From: Spirochaetota bacterium
GTDB lineage: Bacteria; Spirochaetota; Brevinematia; DTOW01
DNA length: 28,298 nucleotides
NCBI GenBank assembly: GCA_028276145.1
Contig: JAPYWX010000004.1
Span: forward strand, 1 to 28,298
Direction: 5' to 3'
The notes below the pieces were generated by a model. It did no database searches, was not told the DNA's origin, and worked only from the letters and a program-made list of their open reading frames with translations. Positions 1 to 8,267 of this stretch are shown one piece after another; position 1 is the first letter of the stretch, and each line of letters opens with the position of its first letter. Position numbers and translations under genes: made by a program.

Positions 1-574
1 TGTCTATAGATAATACTACTTTGCCTACAGTGTAATTTTTCTCTGTGAGGATATCGTTAAAACTAAATTCAATTCCTGATAGCCCTTGGTTATCTATTCC
101 TACGGTTCCTACTATACCACTGGCTTTCTCACCTAGCGGATAACGTCTCACAAATTCATATTCTAATTCTATTTTACCTTTACTTAGATTTGCGTTTATG
201 TTTGTTATTGTATTACTTAGGTTTGTTAAGTATTCCTCTGGTATTTTTCTAGCTATCCAGACGAATTTAGAGTTTTTTCTTAGTTTTGATAGTATTTCAT
301 CTGGTTTTTGGTTTACTATTCTGCTTAAGGTGTTTGCCACGAATTTCTTTTCGCTTTCTGATAAAGTTGATGGGTCACAGAAGATAGAAAATGTTTTATA
401 GCTTATCGCCAGAGGTTTTTCGTTTCTATCTACTATTAAGCCTCTGTTACCACTGATTTTTTCAGGCTTTTTGTAGTTTTGCGTTTGAGTGAATATGAGG
501 TAAGTTATTCTTATTGTTATCAGCACCATTATTGCTAAAAAAATGTATGTAATTACTGTTAATCTTTTTGACAT
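1..574 (-). CDS. ftsI: Class B penicillin-binding protein, N-terminal part (FtsI-like), cut by window edge
   Basis: This reading frame runs off the window edge, so only about 191 N-terminal residues are seen. A short cytoplasmic start (MSKRL) leads into one membrane segment at about residues 6-27. Next comes RGLIVDRNEKPLAIS, the typical start of the class B PBP dimerisation domain (usual form RGxIxDRNGxxLA). Further on is RRYPLGEKASGIVGTVG followed by DNQGLSGIE, matching the conserved RxYPxGxxAxxxxGxxGxDxxGxxGIE block. The transpeptidase domain with its SxxK serine lies outside the window. By family, it cross-links septal peptidoglycan in the periplasm. FtsI is favoured over elongation PBP2 or SpoVD, but the missing half prevents a firm choice. 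No Shine-Dalgarno precedes the ATG; a TATAAT box lies only 12 nt upstream. Confidence 0.85.
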   Translation of the reverse strand, partial: MSKRLTVITYIFLAIMVLITIRITYLIFTQTQNYKKPEKISGNRGLIVDRNEKPLAISYKTFSIFCDPSTLSESEKKFVANTLSRIVNQKPDEILSKLRKNSKFVWIARKIPEEYLTNLSNTITNINANLSKGKIELEYEFVRRYPLGEKASGIVGTVGIDNQGLSGIEFSFNDILTEKNYTVGKVVLSID

Positions 575-586
575 GTTTTAGGTAGT

Positions 587-592
587 ATTATA
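587..592 (-). promoter_or_regulatory. -10 box for the FtsI-like gene
   Basis: On the minus strand a perfect TATAAT lies 12 nt before the ATG at 574. A transcript starting about 7 nt downstream of it would have a leader of only some 5-6 nt. This fits the absence of a Shine-Dalgarno sequence. The -35 region is weak (a TTCACT-like hexamer at a long spacing). Confidence 0.5.
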
Positions 593-659
593 TTAAAATT
601 TTCATCATAGAAGTGAATTTCTTTAATTTTAGGTTGTTGAACTTTAATAATTTTTTTGA

Positions 660-2498
660 ATGCTTTTGGGGATGTATTGGGACCTTGTTTTATATTTTCT
701 TTTGTCTTTTGTTTCTTTGCTTTCTATTGCTTATTTACCATCTTTTTATGTAACTTTGGCAATTTCGGTAATAAGCTTACTTTTCTTTTGCTTTTTCGTT
801 ACTGCTCGTTTTAGAGATTGTTGTACCAAAGCTGTAGCCTCTATATTTACTCTTGTTTCTTTAATCGGTTCGGCTTTCGTTTTTAATGTGAATCTGAGGT
901 TATTCAATATTTTCTTTTTGGCTTTAATTGTTTGGCTAACTTCATTCTACATAAGGAAGTACTTGGATTTTTGGAGATTTATTCTTTCATTTTTGGTTGC
1001 TTTGTTTTTGATGGTGATTTTTAATTTTAAGCTTTTTGAAATCTCTAAGGTTTTCCTTATTTCTGCTTTTGGTCTTTCCGCTTCTTGGATTTTTCTTGAG
1101 ATGTTATTTGAAGCTTCAGTGTTGAGAAGAGTATGGTTTAGGTACTCTGCTTTTCTTAATCTTTTTTCTCTTTTGTTTTCTTTACTTGTTTCTGTTGGGA
1201 TTATATTTTTTCTTGTTAGAGAAAGTTATTTAGTGCTGTTTGTTGTTTCAGCTTTTTCTTTGTTAGTTCCTTTTGGGATTTTGGCTTATGATATGCTTTT
1301 AGTGGGATTGCCTTTTTTACTTGTTTTTGTGGGGATAATTGGTGGGCTAATATCTTGGTTTTTCGGCAGGAATGATTTGTTCTTGGGGAGTTCCGTTTTT
1401 GCGATTGTTTCATTTGTTGGATGGGTACTTTTGTTGATTTTTTATGATTTTGTAGCATCACCTTTAAAGGTGATGCGAGATATACAAAATTTTAAGTTAA
1501 AACTTTCTCTTGGTAGCTTTGGGAGTTTGAATGATATTGTCAAAGTTTTTAATGATAGTTCTAGTGCTATAAAACTTTTCTTGATTGAAGAGAAGCAGTT
1601 ACCTTTGAGTTTGCTTACTAAACTCGTGGCGTCTGATAGAGTTCTTTTCAATGATGTATCTGATAAGGAATATATTTCTAGGTTTTTGAGTTCGAATAGG
1701 ATAGTTGGTGTTTTTAGGGTGTCAGATGTTGCTTTTGAGACATTTTATTTGATAATCAAGAAGATAAGAGGACCTATCTGGGTTCTAGAGGAAGAGAGGG
1801 AGCTTTTGGAGGAACTTGTTAATTTGGTTTCTAGTTCATCTTTAAGCGCTTTTAGCCAGGCTTTTGATGATGAAAGAGAGAGTTTTGTTAGGGAGATAGA
1901 GGCTTTTGATAGAGTTAAGGAATTTTTAATAAGGGGTGCTTACTTGTATTTCTTCAAGAATAGGGTTATAGCTTACAAGTTTATTGAGGATTTAACAGCG
2001 TTTAAGGGGTACTATTTTGATATGTTTTTTGACCTTAATAGGCTTTTTGCTTTTTTGATGCATATACCTGATAGGTTGCTTCTTTCTAGTTTTGCTCTCT
2101 TGGCTCTAAAAGGGTTGATAAAAACATTTCCTATGTCAGATATAACACATGATAGGTTAGAACTTAGTGCAAGAAATTTCATTGCTAACAATGATTTACC
2201 TTTGAACTTTTTCATGTCCTCAGTTGAGTTAGTTGATAATGTCGTTAATTTGAGACTTTCGGAAAATGTTTATGGTTATGTTGTTGATTTTGAGGGAGGT
2301 GATTTTGCTGTCAGATATATTTCGGAAAAAGCTACAATTGAAGACTTTGTAGCAGTATTTTTGGCTACTAGGGACATTTCAGAGTTTTTTGATAGGTTTT
2401 TGCCAATTCTTTCAAAGGATATAAGTAAAGATGATAAAGCTAAGGAGATGTTGGATTTAGTTAATGAGTATGACACATTCGTTATGGTGGTTTTGTGA
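660..2498 (+). CDS. Polytopic membrane protein of unknown function with large cytoplasmic domain
   Basis: The family is not recognised. The first 270 residues hold about ten hydrophobic segments (near 5-27, 30-50, 58-78, 80-96, 104-125, 130-150, 160-185, 188-210, 213-235 and 240-262). About 340 soluble, probably cytoplasmic residues follow. The stretch ending WVLEEERELLEELVNLVSSS (about 375-395) resembles the last helix of a GAF domain, and the part before it could be a divergent GAF. The extreme C-terminus has no recognisable catalytic motif. The layout (membrane sensor plus cytoplasmic module) suggests signalling, but that is inference. The gene is divergent from the ftsI-like gene and ends 3 nt before the convergent murJ stop. 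Two starts are possible, ATG 660 and ATG 672; neither has a clear ribosome binding site. Confidence 0.75.
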   Translation: MLLGMYWDLVLYFLLSFVSLLSIAYLPSFYVTLAISVISLLFFCFFVTARFRDCCTKAVASIFTLVSLIGSAFVFNVNLRLFNIFFLALIVWLTSFYIRKYLDFWRFILSFLVALFLMVIFNFKLFEISKVFLISAFGLSASWIFLEMLFEASVLRRVWFRYSAFLNLFSLLFSLLVSVGIIFFLVRESYLVLFVVSAFSLLVPFGILAYDMLLVGLPFLLVFVGIIGGLISWFFGRNDLFLGSSVFAIVSFVGWVLLLIFYDFVASPLKVMRDIQNFKLKLSLGSFGSLNDIVKVFNDSSSAIKLFLIEEKQLPLSLLTKLVASDRVLFNDVSDKEYISRFLSSNRIVGVFRVSDVAFETFYLIIKKIRGPIWVLEEERELLEELVNLVSSSSLSAFSQAFDDERESFVREIEAFDRVKEFLIRGAYLYFFKNRVIAYKFIEDLTAFKGYYFDMFFDLNRLFAFLMHIPDRLLLSSFALLALKGLIKTFPMSDITHDRLELSARNFIANNDLPLNFFMSSVELVDNVVNLRLSENVYGYVVDFEGGDFAVRYISEKATIEDFVAVFLATRDISEFFDRFLPILSKDISKDDKAKEMLDLVNEYDTFVMVVL

Positions 2499-2501
2499 AA
2501 T

Positions 2502-4049
2502 TTATCGTTTTTTTATTCTATTTAGTAACGAGTTCATTTCGGGTATTTTGGTTATTGCTGATATCACTAAAAAAGTTGTAAGTGCTAATGTTATTTTGGC
2601 TGTTGCTACAAGAGCTGAGGTGAGGTAGGTGTCGGGGTATTTAATAAGAGAGGCAAGAATGTTTATTGGCACGCTTGAGAAAAGGGATATAAGGGCTAAA
2701 GTTATTAGGTTTAGGAATATTTTTGATTTGTTGCTAATGTTTTGCCATTCTACTATTGCCAAGTAAGAGGTTGATACTATGCTTGCTATTAAGAATGCTA
2801 AGGGAATGCCTAGGTAATTTTTCAATGTTAAAAATATCAGTATGTTTACCCCAAGATTGATTATTAGGTTTATTATTGAGTTTATTACTGGTACTGATAT
2901 TTGATTTCTTGCGTAGCTTAGCCTCGTTAGGAGTGAGTTGATGCTCAGAAAGTAAGTTGATAGGACATATATTGAGAACATTTCTAATGTCAGCTTTAGT
3001 GCTTTGGGACCGTACTTACCTTCGCTACCTAATATTATACCTGGTATGTCTCTGAATATTAGCTTTATTATGTCTTCACTGAAGACAATCATTATTATTG
3101 AGATAGGAACGATTAAGAAATTCAGTATTCTTATTGCTTTCTCGGCTACGCTTTTAAATTCTTCTTTGTTGCCTTTTGAGTAAGCTTCCGATAGGGCGTT
3201 TAGCCCTACTACCGATGTAGCAACTGAGAACATACCTATTGGTGCCTGTATCAGTATGAAAGCGTTTGTTGTTGCTGTTATGACCCCGTAGAAGAACGAA
3301 CCAAAGAACCTACTAACGAGTGAGTTTATTTGTGTTATGACTGATATGAGTATTACTGACAGGAAGGAAAGAATGAATTTTTTTGTGTTTTCATCAAGTT
3401 GTATGAGTTTTTTTATTTCAAAATCATTCTTTATTTTTGTTCCTCTTATTGTGAACGGAATTTGTAGTAATAGCATTCCTAGAGAGCCTGCTACTACTGA
3501 CCATGGTAGAGTGTAGAAACCGTTTTTATGAAATAGAAGTATGTAGATTATGGTTATGATATTGGCTATTACTGGAGCGTATGCGAATGTGAAAAAGTTA
3601 TTTTCTCTTGATATTATTATGGCTGCTAGGAATGATTGAGTACTTATTAGGAAAACAACTATTGACATTATTTTTGTTGATTCTGAGGCTAGTATGAAGT
3701 CCTCTTTGCTTAGACCTGGCATGACTAGAAATGTTATTTCTTTTGAGAAAATGAATAGTAGTAGAGAGAACATTATTGACAATAAGCTTACGAAAAGGAA
3801 TGATTTTATTACGAAGTACTTTAGTAGGTTTTTGTTTTCCTCTTTTACTTTTTTGTAGAGTGGGATGAAGGCGTTGTTTATTGCTCCTTCTCCTACAAAC
3901 ACCCTAAAGGTGTTTACTATTTGGAATGCTCCCCAATAAGCATCAACGATTCCAAAAAAGAAGTTTACAGTGATGTTTTTGAATAGCCCTAGGATTCTTG
4001 ACAAAAACGTTCCAGACGCATTTACAAATATCCCTCTTATTGAAAACAT
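2502..4049 (-). CDS. murJ: Lipid II flippase MurJ (MviN family)
   Basis: The 515-residue product is an all-helical membrane protein of the MOP exporter superfamily, of normal length for MurJ (about 510-530). The N-terminus contains FLSRILGLFKNITVNFFFG, then DAYWGAFQIVNTFRVFVGEGAINNAFIPLY in two adjoining pieces. This matches the family block of a SR-x-LGL-x-R helix, a D-A-F motif, an RRxxAEGA-like motif and an AFVP motif. A second landmark, IQAPIGMFSVATSVVGLNAL near residue 265, corresponds to the QLPLGLFGVAIATALLP-like helix. MurJ flips undecaprenyl-pyrophosphate-linked peptidoglycan precursor to the periplasmic side, which fits the nearby PBP gene. No Shine-Dalgarno is seen before the ATG; a TTGAAA/TAGATT promoter would place transcription a few nucleotides before it. 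Confidence 0.95.
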   Translation of the reverse strand: MFSIRGIFVNASGTFLSRILGLFKNITVNFFFGIVDAYWGAFQIVNTFRVFVGEGAINNAFIPLYKKVKEENKNLLKYFVIKSFLFVSLLSIMFSLLLFIFSKEITFLVMPGLSKEDFILASESTKIMSIVVFLISTQSFLAAIIISRENNFFTFAYAPVIANIITIIYILLFHKNGFYTLPWSVVAGSLGMLLLQIPFTIRGTKIKNDFEIKKLIQLDENTKKFILSFLSVILISVITQINSLVSRFFGSFFYGVITATTNAFILIQAPIGMFSVATSVVGLNALSEAYSKGNKEEFKSVAEKAIRILNFLIVPISIIMIVFSEDIIKLIFRDIPGIILGSEGKYGPKALKLTLEMFSIYVLSTYFLSINSLLTRLSYARNQISVPVINSIINLIINLGVNILIFLTLKNYLGIPLAFLIASIVSTSYLAIVEWQNISNKSKIFLNLITLALISLFSSVPINILASLIKYPDTYLTSALVATAKITLALTTFLVISAITKIPEMNSLLNRIKKR

Positions 4050-4059
4050 AAAGAATAAA

Positions 4060-4089
4060 AATCTAAATTTAATACCTAATTTTTTTCAA
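4060..4089 (-). promoter_or_regulatory. Candidate murJ promoter, near-leaderless
   Basis: On the minus strand TTGAAA (4089 to 4084) is followed after 18 nt by TAGATT (4065 to 4060), with the ATG 10 nt further on. The -10 box is imperfect, but the spacing is good and no ribosome binding site separates it from the start codon. Confidence 0.35.
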
Positions 4090-4106
4090 ACTATCAAGGG
4101 AGGGGG

Positions 4107-4136
4107 TTCCAAAAACCAAAAGAACTCTTTTTGGAA
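4107..4136. repeat. Inverted repeat in the murJ/znuA divergent intergenic region
   Basis: Perfect 9-bp arms TTCCAAAAA (4107-4115) and TTTTTGGAA (4128-4136) flank a 12-nt loop. The region between 4050 and 4290 is a divergent promoter region, so no transcript needs to end here. An operator for one of the two genes is possible but unproven. Apart from this and the two promoters nothing else was seen in the gap. Confidence 0.4.
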
Positions 4137-4236
4137 AGGACATTGTCGTTCTTCTCATGCAAGAATCCTATTCTTTCTTGATTTCGCAATATTTAATTTT
4201 ACCAGGAAATGATCCTAGAGCATTCTCTTGAGTTCC

Positions 4237-4265
4237 TTGATTTTTATCTCTGTTCTAATTATATT
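4237..4265 (+). promoter_or_regulatory. Promoter of the metal importer operon
   Basis: TTGATT (4237-4242), a 17-nt spacer and TATATT (4260-4265) form a good housekeeping promoter. Transcription would start near 4272, giving a leader of about 19 nt. That leader contains the very G-rich ribosome binding site (GGGAGGGGGGG, 4276-4286) before the ATG at 4291. No recognisable Zur or MntR palindrome was identified. Confidence 0.55.
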
Positions 4266-4290
4266 TTTAATAACCGGGAGGGGGGGATGT

Positions 4291-5148
4291 ATGCATAAAA
4301 TAATTACCTTTTTCCTTTTGATGGTTTTGAGTGCCATGGGCTTTAGTCAACCTCTTCAGGTTGCAGTAAGTATTGAGCCTCAAAGGTTTCTTGTTGGGAG
4401 GATAGGAGGTGATACCGTAAAAGTGATGACTATTGTCCCTACTGGGAGAAGTCCCCACAGTTATGAGCCAACTCCATCTCAAATGGAAGAATTAAGTCAT
4501 TCGGTGGTATGGTTTAGTATTGGAATTGAGTTCGAGAAGGCTATAATGCCGAAAGTTAAGTCGCTTTATCCACATATTCGCATTGTTGATACTTCAATTG
4601 GAATAAAGCGAAGAATAATGAGAGAAGAAGAGGTTGATAAGCATGATCACGACGAAGTAGGGGCCGAGGATCCTCATATCTGGATGTCAGTTCGCTTAAT
4701 GAAAAATCAAGCTGATGTAGTGTATAAAACCCTTGTAGAGATAAATCCATCTCAAAAGGCACTTTATAAAAAAAATTATGAAAACCTATTGAAGGAATTG
4801 GATATATTGGATCACGAACTTTCAAGAAAACTGGCACCTTACAAAGGAAAGGAATTTTTCGTTTACCACCCAGTTTTAGGATACTTTGCGGATGACTACG
4901 GCTTAAGGCAAATATCAATTGAAATTGAAGGAAAAGATCCTTCTCCTTCTCAACTCGTTAAAGTTATAAATCTTGCTCGTGAACGCAAAGTAAAGATAAT
5001 CTTTGTCCAAGAAGGCTTTTCAAAGAAATCTGCTGAAACGGTAGCGAAAGCGATTGGTGGGAAGGTTGTTGAAATTAATCCTTTGACATCAGATTATTTG
5101 AACATGATGAGGAAAATTGGAGATATGTTAGTAGAGGGGTGGAAATGA
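4291..5148 (+). CDS. znuA: Zinc/manganese ABC transporter, periplasmic substrate-binding protein (ZnuA-like)
   Basis: This is the metal-binding component of a cluster A-I ABC importer, 285 residues. The ATG at 4291 is chosen over an upstream TTG because it has a strong G-rich ribosome binding site and opens directly into a signal peptide (MHKIITFFLLMVLSAMGFSQ, residues 1-20, ending before PLQVAV). The three family metal-ligand histidines lie in PHSYEP, DPHIW and YHPVLGYFADDYG; the acidic ligand is probably the D of NPLTSDYL near the C-terminus. A short HDHDE acidic-histidine loop sits before DPHIW, as in zinc-type members. The metal is most likely zinc, manganese less so. The gene overlaps znuC by 4 nt (ATGA). 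Arginine codons are 5 CGN of 13, unlike neighbouring genes. Confidence 0.9.
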   Translation: MHKIITFFLLMVLSAMGFSQPLQVAVSIEPQRFLVGRIGGDTVKVMTIVPTGRSPHSYEPTPSQMEELSHSVVWFSIGIEFEKAIMPKVKSLYPHIRIVDTSIGIKRRIMREEEVDKHDHDEVGAEDPHIWMSVRLMKNQADVVYKTLVEINPSQKALYKKNYENLLKELDILDHELSRKLAPYKGKEFFVYHPVLGYFADDYGLRQISIEIEGKDPSPSQLVKVINLARERKVKIIFVQEGFSKKSAETVAKAIGGKVVEINPLTSDYLNMMRKIGDMLVEGWK

Positions 5149-5867
5149 AAGTCATAGAAGTTAGTAATCTCACTTTTGGGTATGAAGAAGAGCCTGTTCT
5201 TATGGATGTAAACTTCTTCATAGAAGAAGGGGAGTTTGTTACTATTGTGGGACCTAACGGAGGAGGGAAGACAACTTTAATCAAACTAATGTGTGGACTT
5301 CTTACACCTTGGAGTGGGAAAATTAGTATTTATGGGAAATCTCCTAAGGAGAATAGTCATTTGATAGGTTATGTTCCTCAACAAAATCTTTTAGATCGTC
5401 GTTTTCCTATTACAGTTGAGGAAGTAGTACTTCTTGGGAGGGTAAAACCATTTGGGTGGTATACCAACAGGGATCGCAAAATTGTAAGAGAGGTGCTTGA
5501 GAGGGTGGGACTTTGGGACGCACGAAAGGAGCAATTTTCTAGCCTTTCAGGTGGTCAAATGCAAAGGGTGCTAATTGCCCGAGCTTTAGCATCAGAAGCA
5601 CCAATATTGTTTTTAGATGAGCCCTCCGCAAACATTGATAGTGAGAACGAAAAGCAACTCTCAGCGATACTCAGTGATCTCAAAAAAGATCACACAATTG
5701 TTGTAGTAACTCACGATACAGGTTTTGTTGATATGATTACAGACAGAGTGCTTTGTGTTCACCGAACGGTGTCTGAACATAGTTTCGTTGATGATGGATT
5801 ATCATGTAATTATGGATATCCTAAACATTATGCTCATGTTAAACATGATACATTAATAAAGAGGTGA
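5145..5867 (+). CDS. znuC: Zinc/manganese ABC transporter ATPase (ZnuC-like)
   Basis: The 240-residue protein is the cytoplasmic ATPase of the importer. Visible motifs in order are Walker A GPNGGGKTT (about 36-44), a Q-loop at VPQQN, the signature LSGGQMQR, Walker B ILFLDEPSA and the H-loop VVTHD. The C-terminal tail with YGYPKHYAHVKHD is typical of the metal-importer ATPase subfamily. The start is ATG 5145, overlapping the znuA stop as ATGA, with GAGGGG at 5134-5139 as ribosome binding site. The upstream GTG at 5139 would place that site inside the gene. About half the arginine codons are CGN (6 of 13), which supports a foreign origin for the operon. Confidence 0.95.
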   Translation: MKVIEVSNLTFGYEEEPVLMDVNFFIEEGEFVTIVGPNGGGKTTLIKLMCGLLTPWSGKISIYGKSPKENSHLIGYVPQQNLLDRRFPITVEEVVLLGRVKPFGWYTNRDRKIVREVLERVGLWDARKEQFSSLSGGQMQRVLIARALASEAPILFLDEPSANIDSENEKQLSAILSDLKKDHTIVVVTHDTGFVDMITDRVLCVHRTVSEHSFVDDGLSCNYGYPKHYAHVKHDTLIKR

Positions 5868-5872
5868 TGGAT

Positions 5873-6721
5873 ATGCATGAGTTTTTTTCTATCTTGTTAA
5901 GTGGGGATGTACCTTTTGTTAGGTATGCTTTAATTGCTTCGCTACTTTCTAGTTTTCCTCTAGGCATGATTGGGAGCTTCGTTGTAGTTAAGAACATGGG
6001 ATCAATTGCTGGTGCTATTAGTCACTCAGTAATTGGTGGAATAGGATTGGCTCTGTACCTCCAAATAGTATTCAAGTGGAGATGGGTAACTCCCCAAATT
6101 GGTGCATTGGTGTTTGCTGTGTTGTCTGGGTTACTTCTCAGTTGGTTTCTAATTAAAGGTAAACAACGATTTGATACGGTAGTTAATAGTATTTGGGTAA
6201 TAGGAATGTCTTTAGGTCTCATTTTTTTGTCTTTAACTCCTACATACACTGACCCTATGAGTTATCTCTTTGGAAATATTCTTCTTATTTCTCAGCAAGA
6301 TCTCATATTGGTTGGAATATTGAGCTTTGTTGTGGTCTTTGTGGTAATAGTTTTTTACCCTCAATTGAAAGCAGTGAGTTTTGACGAAGAATTCTCAAAA
6401 ATACGGGGAATTTCGGTATCACTGTTTTCTGTTGTTTTGCTTCTTTTAGTTTCTATAACGGTATTTCTGATGTTACAAGTAGTTGGTGCTCTCATGGTTA
6501 TTGCTCTTCTTACACTTCCGCCTGCTATTGCCTCAATGTTTCATCGCCGTCTATCATCAATAATGATAACATCGACATTGATAACTATTCTCTTCTCTTT
6601 CATTGGACTTATGGTAAGCTTTTTAGCGAATCTTCCTACGGGTCCAGTAACTGTTTTAATTCTCGGTAGCGCATATTTGGGAGTGGTATTACTGAAAAGA
6701 ATAATACCATTTTCAAATTGA
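5873..6721 (+). CDS. znuB: Zinc/manganese ABC transporter permease (ZnuB-like)
   Basis: The 282-residue membrane protein belongs to the ABC-3 permease family. It has about 8 hydrophobic segments and the family landmark VVKNMGSIAGAISHSVIGGI near residues 40-60. A later stretch, VGALMVIALLTLPPAIA, matches the conserved helix of this family, and the end PTGPVTVLI is also typical. It forms the transmembrane channel used by the ATPase encoded just upstream. The start chosen is ATG 5873, 5 nt after the znuC stop, because GAGGTGAT then has correct spacing. GTG 5864 and ATG 5867 are too close to that site. No terminator follows directly. Confidence 0.93.
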   Translation: MHEFFSILLSGDVPFVRYALIASLLSSFPLGMIGSFVVVKNMGSIAGAISHSVIGGIGLALYLQIVFKWRWVTPQIGALVFAVLSGLLLSWFLIKGKQRFDTVVNSIWVIGMSLGLIFLSLTPTYTDPMSYLFGNILLISQQDLILVGILSFVVVFVVIVFYPQLKAVSFDEEFSKIRGISVSLFSVVLLLLVSITVFLMLQVVGALMVIALLTLPPAIASMFHRRLSSIMITSTLITILFSFIGLMVSFLANLPTGPVTVLILGSAYLGVVLLKRIIPFSN

Positions 6722-6810
6722 AAATGTAATAAATTTTTTGACTTTGCTTTTAAAATATACTTGTTATAACGCTAAATGGATACCTTGGGTTTGTCTTAAT
6801 AACACTTTTC

Positions 6811-6896
6811 CATTAAGGTTAGGGATGTGATAGCATTCCTTAGAATTTTAGGTGGTGCTTAAAGCACCTTCTTAATTCTCAAAGCACCTCGTGCTT
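6811..6896 (+). repeat. Composite palindromic intergenic repeat, copy 1
   Basis: This copy lies between znuB and ribBA. It has a weak first hairpin (TAGGGATG with CATTCCTTA), a linker CCTTAGAATTTTAGG shared exactly with the copy near 9921, the 7-bp-arm palindrome GGTGCTTAAAGCACC (6854-6868), then AAGCAC-CTC-GTGCTT (6882-6896). The rest of the 6722-6974 gap holds only the ribBA promoter. Confidence 0.6.
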
Positions 6897-6921
6897 GTTA
6901 ATATAATTAAGATTTGAGTTG

Positions 6922-6950
6922 TTGACTTAGGTTTTTGAGTTTGATTATAT
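6922..6950 (+). promoter_or_regulatory. ribBA promoter
   Basis: TTGACT (6922-6927), a 17-nt spacer and TTATAT (6945-6950). The start point would be near 6957, leaving about 18 nt of leader that carries the purine-rich ribosome binding site (GGAAGGTGGGGG). There is no room for an FMN riboswitch. Confidence 0.6.
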
Positions 6951-6974
6951 TTTTTTATCTAGGAAGGTGGGGGA

Positions 6975-8186
6975 ATGGAGAATTTCGCTTTCAATACTGT
7001 TGAGGAAATAATTCAGGACTTGAGGCTTGGTAAGATGGTCATAATAGTTGATGATGAGGATAGGGAGAATGAGGGGGATTTAGTTGCTGCTGCTCAGTTT
7101 GTTACACCTGAGATTATAAACTTCATGATGAAGTATGGTAGAGGGCTTATATGTGTTCCGATGGACCCTAAATTAGCCGAGAAACTGAACCTTTACTTAA
7201 TGACAGACGACAGTGATGAGAAATTTAGTACTTGGTTTACTGTTTCAGTTGATGCTAAGGAAGGAATAACAACTGGTATTTCTGCTTACGATAGGAGCGT
7301 TACAATAAGAAAATTGGCTTCTGTGAGTGCTAAGCCAGAGGATTTTGTTAGGCCTGGACATGTTTTCCCTCTTAAGGCAAGGAAGGGGGGTGTCTTGGTT
7401 AGAAGGGGACATACTGAGGCAGCTGTTGATTTGATGAAAATAGCAGGTCTTTATCCCGTTGGTGTTATATGTGAGATTGCAAAGGATGATGGGACAATGG
7501 CTAGGTTACCGGACTTAGTAGAGTTTGCCAAAAAGTTTTCGCTTAAAATTGGAACTATAAAAGATATAGTAAAGTACAGGTATGAGAATGAAAAAGTTAT
7601 AGAGAAAGTGGGAGAGGCATTTTTGCCTACTAAGTATGGTACATTTAATATCATTGTCTACAAAGAGTTATTTTCTAACAAAGAGGATGTTGTTTTGGTC
7701 AAGGGGGATGTTAAAGATAAGGAGAATGTCCTTGTTAGAATACATTCAGAGTGTTTTACTGGTGATATACTCGGGTCTTTGAGGTGTGATTGTGGGGCTC
7801 AGTTGTCTACTGCTCTTGAGATGATAGAAAAGGAAGGTTTGGGGGTACTAATTTACCTTAGACAAGAGGGTAGAGGTATAGGGTTAGGAAATAAAATAAA
7901 GGCGTATAAGCTTCAGGATGAGGGCGCTGATACATTAGAAGCTAACCTTAAGCTAGGGTTGCCGGCTGATGATAGAGAATACGGTGTTGCCGCTCAGATA
8001 ATAAAAGATTTGGGCGTAAAGAGTGTTAGGATTATTACGAATAATCCCAATAAAATACAAGAACTAAGTTCTTATGGGCTTCAAATTGTAGAGAGAGTCC
8101 CTATTGTGGTAGGGGTTAATAAGCATAACAAAGAATATTTAAAAACAAAAGCTTTAAAGATGGGGCATCTAATAGATATTTTCTAA
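6975..8186 (+). CDS. ribBA: Bifunctional 3,4-dihydroxy-2-butanone-4-phosphate synthase / GTP cyclohydrolase II
   Basis: The 403-residue protein fuses the two entry enzymes of riboflavin synthesis. The first domain (about 1-205) makes dihydroxybutanone phosphate from ribulose 5-phosphate. It shows DDEDRENEGDL, FTVSVDA, GITTGISAYDR, the RRGHTEAAVDL histidine motif and PVGVICEIAKDDGTMAR. The second (about 206-403) opens the GTP imidazole ring. It shows the zinc site CFTGDILGSLRCDCGAQL, RQEGRGIGLGNKIKAY and DDREYGVAAQII. Both active sites look intact and the length is normal. The gene stands alone with its own promoter; the other rib genes are not in the window. All its arginine codons are AGA or AGG, the pattern typical of this genome. 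Confidence 0.97.
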   Translation: MENFAFNTVEEIIQDLRLGKMVIIVDDEDRENEGDLVAAAQFVTPEIINFMMKYGRGLICVPMDPKLAEKLNLYLMTDDSDEKFSTWFTVSVDAKEGITTGISAYDRSVTIRKLASVSAKPEDFVRPGHVFPLKARKGGVLVRRGHTEAAVDLMKIAGLYPVGVICEIAKDDGTMARLPDLVEFAKKFSLKIGTIKDIVKYRYENEKVIEKVGEAFLPTKYGTFNIIVYKELFSNKEDVVLVKGDVKDKENVLVRIHSECFTGDILGSLRCDCGAQLSTALEMIEKEGLGVLIYLRQEGRGIGLGNKIKAYKLQDEGADTLEANLKLGLPADDREYGVAAQIIKDLGVKSVRIITNNPNKIQELSSYGLQIVERVPIVVGVNKHNKEYLKTKALKMGHLIDIF

Positions 8187-8267
8187 TTTGCTTTTTTACA
8201 AATTCTTAAAAAAATTTTTACTTAAAATTTTTTGTTCCATTTCAAGATTTAATGATTGGAGGTTTGT

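Noticed and set aside
3970..4212. Open + strand frame over the murJ start
   Set aside because: It is antisense to murJ and continues through promoter sequence; no coding signal of its own.
4228..4290. Upstream TTG start extending ZnuA by 21 residues
   Set aside because: The extension would translate the promoter and the ribosome binding site; ATG 4291 has the site and begins the signal peptide.
6951..6974. FMN riboswitch before ribBA
   Set aside because: The predicted leader is only about 18 nt.
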